A stretch of DNA of 64,000 bases, from assembly GCA_964019165.1 (NCBI GenBank), contig OZ025284.1:3653773-3717772 (forward strand). Direction: 5' to 3'. Origin of the DNA: Mastigias papua. Its lineage: Eukaryota > Cnidaria > Scyphozoa > Rhizostomeae > Mastigiidae. This document shows positions 56,063 to 64,000 of the stretch, one piece after another (position 1 is the stretch's first letter; each line of letters starts with the position of its first letter). Below the pieces are notes generated by a model. The model was not told the origin of the DNA and did not search any database. It was given only the letters and a program-made list of their open reading frames with translations. The translations under genes were made by a program, and so were the position numbers.

Positions 56063-56929
56063 ACGCATCCCCTCAAATAATCGCCTCCCTTGAATAGGCA
56101 CCCTTAAAAGGTAAGTTCAGACTTTGAACACAATATATCGTCCATGATGAGGGGCAAATCACTCGGAAAAAATTCATGCACTTTGTGAAAAAATCACAAA
56201 AATCAATAAGCAAAAATGAAAAACACCACAACACATTCACGTAAGGTTAAAGAAAATCTCAATAAAAGTAACAAAACATCTCAATAAATCTCGTATACTT
56301 TCCGCTACTGGCGATACACCCCTTGGTCAATGAGGCTCATTGATTCTATCAGTAATTGTTCTGATCACCCGTCTAAATAAAGCGTGTTTTTCAAGTGTTC
56401 CCCTTGCGGTTTATTCTTTTTTCTCATTTCATCTTTCTATGTCACGGCCCTGTGCTTGACATTCCCAATTTGCTCCCCGGGTATCGTCTTGGTGCATGGT
56501 AATGTTATAAGTATGTGCATTTCATAAGAAAAGTACTTGATTATTCACTGAGCTTTCATATTCTGATATTTTTTTATTTTGAGTCTAAGATTATTCTTAA
56601 CGTACTCTTAAATTTTAACAATCTAGAGTACCAATGAGTACCAACATTCGTATTGGCTATATTCATACACTAAGAAGTGTGTAACTGACACCCCCACCCC
56701 CACCCCTGAAGAAATACTGAGCCTCATCATAACATAATGACTCCCAGTCCGGAAGAGTGAGATACACACTGATTTGTTTTCTAAGGGAAATTCAAATAGC
56801 TAAGAAATCCAAGTCTGCATGAACTTTCGAGAACTGAGAATGGGGCACTGCAACGAATTTGAAAGTGAAGGTGCCTATTTACTTGGGTTCATCAGGGTCT
56901 CCGATAAGCTCCAAGCTCTGCTTATCCTT
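56063..56929. other. Intergenic stretch, nothing recognised
   Basis: It begins with CCCCTCAAATAATCGCC, a motif resembling the TTTGAGGGGA repeats at 2690-2765. No gene is seen. Confidence 0.35.
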
Positions 56930-57535
56930 CAGGCACATCGGAACCGGGGGGGCTGGGGGTGCAGCCCCCCACTTTTTTGCTCATGTATGATATCAAGATT
57001 GAGGCATTCGATCCAAATAGAAAGTATATCCCTTTATCCGTGTTGAAGTTTACTCACCTTTAAAAAGTACCAGTGCCGGAGTCATCAGGACTTGTTGACC
57101 AATCATCCAATCAAGTTTTTTCAATATTCAATAGGTGATGCTATAGACTGGTCCAAAAGTCTCATAAACATGTAAAGACGGGGGGGGGGGGGGGGGAAGG
57201 GGTCTGTGTTCTTGGTCGCCTAGCGCTTAACATGATCTCGTTGCTCTGAAAACGTGTGTCTCTTTCATTTTGCCTGACCTGGCCACTATCGTTATAGAGT
57301 AGCAATAAGGTCTATTCAATTCTCTCACCAACATTTCAATCATTTTATCTGCCGTTTTCTACCCAAATAGGATGCATATCTATATTCAAGCAGGGCGTTT
57401 CCCACTGAATTATAGGGCGTGGATTGCAAAATTTTTCAGGAGCTCCGTCCCTGACCCCATTTTTACGTCCTCCCGTATGGACTTGCAACTCATCCCCAGC
57501 CCCCCCAACTCAAAATATGCTCCGGCGTCCCTGTC
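56930..57535. repeat. GC-ended MITE related to 43161-43420
   Basis: The left end has CGGAACCGGGGGGGCTGGGG and the right end (complement) has GGAGCATATTTTGAGT, then GGGGGGGCTGGGG. After the left end comes GCAGCCCCCCACTTTTTT, like the 43161 element. A run of about 17 G lies inside at 57180-57196. Confidence 0.6.
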
Positions 57536-57639
57536 CTTGTTGACTATAGTATCACTTTTTAAAGCTTTCGGAATACGAAAGCATAGAGTGTGGTGCTTTA
57601 TGGTAACTTATTCTTGAAAAATGTATTTGATACAAGCTT

Positions 57640-60500
57640 TTCTGCAAATCAGAATCAAGGAGTAAGACGGAGACGTGCTAAGGTTTCACTGGCTCAAGAA
57701 CAAAGATAGAGATAAGATAGAGACTTTCCGTTTTACCTGTGCACTATTTGGCCTAAACCAACCACCATTCCTACTTGGAGCTACTACAGAGGAACATCTC
57801 CGAAAGAAGCAAGCAGAATTTCTAACTGAAGTAGATGAGATAACGGATGGCATCTATGTCGATGATCTATTCTTATCAGGAGAGACAAGGAGAACTATTG
57901 AAAAACTGAAAGCTGACATAATAGAAATTTCTAAAAGAGCTGATTTTACACTTCATAAATGGCATTCTAACCTGCCGGAACTGGAAGACTCCCTGTCACA
58001 GAATGTAGGCAAAGGGGGTTTGGAGCAAAGCTTTGCAAAGAACAATTGAAGGTGAACGGATATGTAACGAAGTTGCTAGGGTTGGAACAATTACAAAAAG
58101 AAGTTTACTGAAAGAAGTAGCATCGATCTATGATCCTCAAGATATTGTCACCAGTGACCCTTTATAGAAAGCGCAGTTATAGAGATATTTCCGATGCAAA
58201 ACTTCCATGAGATAAAGAGTTGTCATAAACACTAAAATCAAAATGGAACAAGCAGGCTCAGGCATTACCAGACGAAGAAGTTCCTAGAAGCAGAGCAAAA
58301 TACAGAGAGAGAATAGATGCTACTGACCTGCATGTCTTTGGTGATTCTAGCCAATCTGGAACGGAAGCCTGTGATTATGCCGTTGTCACACAGCCATCTG
58401 GTATCAGTCAGAGACTTTTCGGTGCAAAGTCGTGGGCTAGCAAAAAAGGGGCTAACTATACCAAGACTTGAGTTAGTATCTGTCTACATGGGACCCAGTC
58501 TCCTAGAAAAAAATCAAGGGTAGTCTTAAAGTTACCTATAAGGTCTGAAAGTTACCTATGGATGGCTTGAAAGTTCTGCTGCATTACATTAGATTAGGGG
58601 AGAACTGAGTTACAAAGCATTTGTAAGCAACCTGGCAACCAAATAAAGAAGATCCAAAACAAGGAATTCATAGAGTGGACACATGTGGGTACAACAGAAA
58701 ATCCTGCCAACATTGGAAGCAGGGGCTGTCCAGGAAACAGAACTTCATCCAAGTGGCCTAGTGGTGCTGAATGGCTGTCAGATGAAAACAGGTGACTAAG
58801 AGATCTCAAAACAAAACCAACTGACGAAACAGAACCTGAGGTAAAACCAACTAAAGAGCTCTTCAAAGTTTCAATAGACAAAGCGGGCCAGTTTGGTAAG
58901 ATTTCAGGGAAGTTTTCCTTCTGAAAAATGATGAGGTTGATGGGATGGATTAACAGATTGGTGTCAAATTGCAAGGCAAAAAACCCAATGAAGAAAAGAG
59001 TCCACTTACTGCAGAAGAAATTCAGACATTGGTGAGTTAAAGAGATATATCAAGCACAAAGAGATTCGAGAATGAACGAAGGATATTTGCCATCAGATGT
59101 ATTGTTTACTGAGAAGCTTGTAGGTGGCATCCACAACTATGGAACTATTTACGGGGAGTGAGTCTTATAACGGAATTTGTGCGACAGGCATATTGGATTT
59201 CAGAACATAGAAAAATGGTAAAAAAAAAATAAGAAACAGATGCTATGGATGCAAGAAGTTTCATATCAAAGCAGCAGGGTTGCAACCAAGGGACTGGACC
59301 GAAGGAATAAGGTCATTTGAAGTTGGAGAACTAGACTCTGCTCCACCCATACCATACAAGGTTCGAGAAAATTAAGACTGAAAGGCATATATTATGGTGA
59401 CTGCCTCTAGTTTAACTAGAGCCATATATTTGGACTCCTTACAGACAAAACTGCTGATAGCTTCTCATACGATTTAAGGAGTTCATAGCAAGAAGAGGTC
59501 GCTCAACAAAGGTTTACTCAACAAAGGATAATGCTAGAACGTTTATAACAGCATCAAAAACGATCAAGAAAATAGTGAATGAGTAATTTAAAAGAAATAT
59601 AGGGCTAATTGGGCAAGCAATGTTTAAGGTTTTGGGATAAGCCTGTTTTTACCTTCAGGAACTAAAGGATATTCTGCTGTACACTGAAATTACGCTGAAC
59701 AACAGGCTATTGTGTTACAGTATTCAGAAGAACATGTAGAACTACAAGGACTAACGCCAAACTTTGTCCTGTTAGGCCATAAATATTCACTGTTAAGAGA
59801 GGAAGCTGATAATATTGAGAATAGGGGCTGAAGGAAATGAGCCAATTATTTGGAGGGATGTAAGCAAAATCTTTGGAAACGATGTGCTAACGAGTACGTT
59901 AGGTCACTTAGAGAGAGGCACAACTTGACTCGCTCAGGAAAGGTAATGAAGTCAAAGAAAGAGATGTGGCATTGGCTAATAAAGATGATAAGAATAGAGG
60001 AGCATGGAGAATTGGCACTGTAAGCAGCTTGAATTACGAGATGGAGTCATAAGAACAGTAAGGGTCAGAACAACAAATAGGTTTTGTCTACAGTTGTAGA
60101 AAGAGCAGTACAACTGCTCTAACCATTAGAGTTAGCCTATGAACAGAGAAAAGTTTCTAAACAACAGCTCAATCCAGAAGCAAAGGAATATAGACCTCAA
60201 AGCAAAACTGCGTAAGTTGCTACTCAATTAGAGAGATTCTACGAGACGAGGAGAGAGAATTAGCGGACAACAAACATTTGCTGCTCAGTAGCATCAAATG
60301 GGGGATTGTGTTGAAGAAGAACAATCGAGCACTTGCTGCGAAGGACTTATAATTCAAACATTTTGAGAAAGCATTCGTTTTTTGTTTGTTATATAGTCAT
60401 GTAAGGGAGAGATGCTGAATGTGCTTGTTCGATATATATTGAAAACATACTTTGCGAGTTCTATTATCGTATTTCTAACGGTATTCATATCAGAAAAGCC
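57640..60500 (+). pseudogene. Old, broken BEL/Pao retrotransposon
   Basis: Fragments of one polyprotein occur in order across three frames. RT: FRFTCALFGLNQPPFLLGA and GIYVDDLFLSGET at 57675-58049. RNase H region: TDLHVFGDSSQSG and KKGLTIPRLELVS near 58320-58475. Then THVGTTENPANIGSRGC-like sequence near 58680-58730; integrase zinc-binding region with CYGCKKFHIKAAG near 59240-59280; and SLTRAIYLDSLQTK near 59405-59450. Stops and frameshifts are frequent, and gag, protease and the first half of RT are missing. A purine tract GGGGGATT followed by TGTGTTG at 60308 suggests the start of a 3' LTR. It represents a different lineage from the intact element at 5831-12012. Confidence 0.85.
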
Positions 60501-61102
60501 TGAACTAGGGGCAATTTTGGCTTAAAAAATATGGGGGTAGAGGCAAAGGAGGTGCACCTTTGGCACCATTCTCGAGGATTAATCTGTTTTGGTAAAAAAC
60601 CAATAGCTTCACAGCTGATACCAATCCATTCTCTCAAGAAATTCTCTACACCTGACATTTGCATGCTTGTCTATATGCTATTCAGGCCTATATTGTAGAT
60701 GCTAGAGAATTTATAAAACTTAATTTCAATCAAATTTTTGATAAATGCCGCAAAAGTTCCAGTGTTTAGTACCAGCTTATATAAGTGTTGTATATAACTT
60801 ATCAAGCAACATTTGCAGTGGCCCATATAGGTCAAACGTAATACACTTTCCGAAAACACACTAGACTTATCGGAAGCGCAATACAGTTATTGAAAACACA
60901 ATAGACTTTTCGAAAACTGCATGGGCCACAGTACAATAGTGCTACCATGACATGTTAAGACTCGGAGATAAGTTAAAGGGCATTCTGACAGACCAGTTCA
61001 TCCATCAGTGCTAGAAATCGGAGCATAGAAGCTGCTCAATACTCAAGGCATCTTTTAATGATCAGCAAGATGGTAACAATGTTGACTATCTTCAGATCAA
61101 AG
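60501..61102. other. Intergenic stretch, nothing recognised
   Basis: No gene or repeat boundary is seen. The motif of ACAC plus TTTCGAAAAC/TTATCGGAAG near 60840-60920 is loosely repeated. Confidence 0.35.
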
Positions 61103-61331
61103 GCGGATCCAGAGTTCAGTTGTGGGTGGGCCATTTCACAAATAAAATTGCAAGTGACAGAAAGTTTTCATAGCCACGCCTTTTAAAACTTTTGGAGTGA
61201 TGCGTATAGTGCTCATTCCAATTCGTATTCATTTTCTAGTCTACTTCATGTGCATATCTCTGAACACAAATGTTTGCGATACGAAATATTACCATTTGGG
61301 AGGCCATGGTCCCCCACCCCTTTGGATCCGC
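61103..61331. repeat. Short MITE with GCGGATCC ends
   Basis: The left end GCGGATCCAGAG pairs with the right end (complement GCGGATCCAAAG). Inside are GTGGGTGGGCCA and GGTCCCCCACCCC. The length is 229 bp. Confidence 0.55.
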
Positions 61332-62883
61332 GCTTGCTTCAGACCAGTATTGTGGCATGGTACAAGCAACAAGGACTTACATACCTTGTAGTATAGCTAA
61401 TTCAAAACGAAGTGAGAAAATACATAGACACGTTCATATTTTCAACTTTTAAAAATAACTCCCTTGGAGCTACACTTTGCATGTTTTACTTGCAATAAAT
61501 AAGAACATTTGTTGCTACCAAACAGGCATTTTCAAAAATCAAGGAATTTTTTATTAAAAAGGGGAATTCATACTAGCATTCACTGCCAGTTCTACTAGCA
61601 CAATCAGAAAGGGCCTTAATGCTAGGCTGGCCAAACATTTACCATGCTCAGGGAAAATTAAGAAACTAGACGATAGACCATAGATGGTGAATTCTCTCAT
61701 TAACAGTTTTAACTTTTTTTTGGAAAATTTCGCAACTTTTGATTTTGATCTGTTTGGGCTTTTTTCGTGATGATCAATGTTTATATCCATCCACAAATGC
61801 CCAACTTTCAAACAATAAAGCAATTTCAAGTTCCGAAAATAAGACACCAATTAGGACAAGTTCAGTAAAGCCTAATTTCCACTAGGAGTTGAGAATGCTG
61901 TTGCTTTGAGCAGAGCAGAGCGTCCGACGAGAGAAACAAAATAGTATTCTGATATGCTATACTGAACAGATCACTGAAATTAACCAACTAACTTGAAATA
62001 AAAAATCTTAACTGTTTATATACGCTATGGAAACATAATTTTGAAATGATTCTAGAATAAAACTGAGCATGACTCAGCATAAATCATTTACTAAATATGT
62101 TACGTTTGTGTTTACGCTGCAGTTTGCGTAGATACGCTTTGCTACGTCATCAATGTTAAACATCATAAATTATACAGGTATGCAAAATATCATAAATTCG
62201 CCTACGTAACCGAAAAAGGTGAAAAGACTTTATGTATTATACACGTCTTATACAGAAGGTATTATACATGTCTTTCCTGTTTACCTTTACATTTTAGCGG
62301 GCTATTACAACAGCTAATGCCATACTAATTGGTCAATCATACTAATTACGGTTCAAACGTTCAATCTCTTCTGGTAAATAAAATCAGAAATTAATATATA
62401 ATTATCTACTTGTAGTGTTGGGGGTTCGGCCCTTCATGGGAGTTCTGATAATTTGTGAAAATGGGACTGAGCCTTCACAGTCCTTCTTTCACAGCATCAC
62501 TGGATATGCAGAACTAAAAATATTTAGGCTGATGTTGTTTCTTCAATTATTCCTGAAGATCTCATAGCATTTCGGAACCAAAAGGAGTTCCATTGTCTTC
62601 AAAATACATTTGAAGAACTTTTGTACCAAACTAGCATGGCTCTATCGGCACCTCTGTCCTGGGGGAAACTTGCGCAGGCTTTTCTCAATGGTTAATCTAT
62701 ACATAATGTCAAAGGAATGATCATAGATGGTTGAATTCTATTTGCATATCAACAGTATACTTGAATCATCCATAGCGCCTAATGATGGGGTTGAAGGAAT
62801 ATCAACGACAACATGGTATAGCAGAGTGCGAGCCCATGCTTTTTGTAAAGAGGGCACCACAAATTTTTCAAAGCTAGTCAAGT
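61332..62883. other. Intergenic stretch, nothing recognised
   Basis: No domain-bearing frame or clear repeat boundary is seen. Confidence 0.4.
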
Positions 62884-63162
62884 CTACGGTTCCTGTGATG
62901 CAGCATATCCAGTGTTGCCCGAATCAGAACAGTTTCTGCATTTCCAGTCCTGACTTTCAACCTCGACACCCTCTCGACTCATGTGAAACCAATTAGCGCA
63001 AATGCTACACTGTATCATACATTCAAAGAAGTTTGGTTTATTGGAACGGCATTTATTGCAATGGCAGAATAGAACAGTAAATTCAAATGTCTTTTTCATC
63101 CTTCTACATGGACTGCCGTTAAAAGTGACTGAATTGAAGCTCAAAATTTTCAAAACTTTCAA
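62884..63162 (-). pseudogene. PHD-like zinc-finger remnant
   Basis: The 92-codon frame has FCHCNKC, then MIQCSICANWFHMSREGV and WKCRNCSDS. Order and spacing follow the PHD finger (C4HC3), which reads histone tails or occurs in some transposon proteins. The position normally occupied by Cys after FHMS is Arg, so one zinc ligand seems lost. Upstream, the frame is interrupted. The frame's first codon is not necessarily a real start. I regard it as the end of a decayed transposon or gene. Confidence 0.45.
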
Positions 63163-64000
63163 TCAACCTTTTGCATAGTTGTTCACAACCAAAGATTATT
63201 GCCTGCGGATCTAAATTTCTTGCAAGAGCTAGAGCAAACATGATAGACAATACGACTGTCAGAACCCTTCTTAACTTGTAGGGTGTTCTCAGAAAGTAAT
63301 GCCATTTTATTCTCAGGAAGAGCTCTCAAAGTGAATGCATCCAATTCAATAGAAAAAATTTTACTTTACCTCTTGACTATTATACCCACAATGTAACCTC
63401 ATGGCACTGTCACAAATGGAAACATTATGGTAGTCTACAAAAACATTGGACAGTGTTGCCTAAAGGTAATCGTCAACTCTTAATATTTGAACAAATAATT
63501 TCCCATTTCCTCTACAACCACCTGATAGTGCTATTGGAAGTACACCGCTAGTGTATCATTTTCTTGTTTGATAAGTCTCGAGATGGATTTACCACTGATG
63601 CATTGAAATTATAGCCATTTTCTATTAATTGCTTACCTGCATACGGTAAACCAGGGTCTTCAATCCAGAAACCAGTATTCACAGTACTAGACTGACAGTG
63701 GTCTATCGCCATTTTTCTGTAAGGCTACTTCCAGGTAATGAACTAGAGTCAATCGCAGATTTGGTATTATCATCAGTTTAACTCCTCATCGCTGAAAAGT
63801 GATGGGTTCAACGTGGACTCGAAATCATGGCAGATATTATTCTTAATGTGCAATGGATTCTCATAGTTATTTGCTAGTTGATCAAATGTAGAAAAATAGC
63901 TTCTATCACATGGTTCCAAAAACAATCCTGCATTCGTTTATGCATCATTTTTTCACCAATTTTCAACTATGTTTACCTTGCTATGCAGCTCTATAACAGA
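63163..64000 (-). other. Decayed minus-strand coding remnants of unknown family
   Basis: Two minus-strand stretches look coding: 63541-63712 (57 codons, starts MAIDHCQSSTVNTGFW, ends at a stop) and about 63780-63945 (GLFLEPCDRSYF to FSDEELN, stop). They are in different frames and may belong with the PHD-like remnant. A GCAG|GTAAGC donor at 63636 inside the first offers an alternative reading as a host first exon. I do not recognise the family. Confidence 0.3.

Noticed and set aside
63637..63712. Possible host first exon with ATG and GTAAGC donor
   Set aside because: The frame reads straight through the donor for 31 more codons, and no matching downstream exon was found, so a decayed coding fragment is at least as likely.

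Overview
This is animal nuclear DNA: AT-rich, intron-bearing and very rich in transposable elements. Two host genes can be supported, both on the minus strand. One is a four-exon TMEM128 orthologue (25523-42235). The other is a SorCS/sortilin-type VPS10 receptor whose whole coding region is one exon (51526-54915). The repeat mix (BEL/Pao, Penelope-like elements with hammerhead motifs, LINEs with a restriction-like endonuclease, RTE-like and L2/CR1-like LINE remnants, many MITEs) suggests a marine invertebrate. A cnidarian is my best guess, but the sequence does not prove it.

Layout. 1-5830: no gene; short inverted-repeat elements only. 5831-12012: an intact BEL/Pao retrotransposon on the minus strand, with two 268-bp LTRs that look identical, a 5-bp target duplication and one uninterrupted polyprotein of 1,841 residues. 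12013-17260: a graveyard of LINE fragments. It includes two 5'-truncated copies of one endonuclease-type LINE lying head to tail, and a LINE end carrying a long inverted duplication. 17261-25520: minisatellite, MITEs, a 1.16-kb foldback element whose terminal inverted repeats are themselves tandem arrays, and two long TA arrays.

25523-42235: TMEM128. Its introns (about 5.5, 2.9 and 7.8 kb) are filled with repeats. Intron 3 holds a Penelope-like element (PLE) inserted as a head-to-head inverted dimer: about 1.6-kb near-identical arms, each with a reverse transcriptase/GIY-YIG ORF and a hammerhead ribozyme motif, all inside one 12-bp target duplication. A 46-bp tandem array with a 7-unit higher-order period follows.

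42236-51505: intergenic MITEs and LINE ends. 51506-54915: the VPS10 receptor. 55390-64000: more MITEs, an old broken BEL/Pao element (57640-60500), and decayed coding remnants including a PHD-like zinc finger.

The two host genes show no functional link. The main points of interest are the PLE dimer with its ribozymes, the foldback element, the intact BEL element and the higher-order tandem array.
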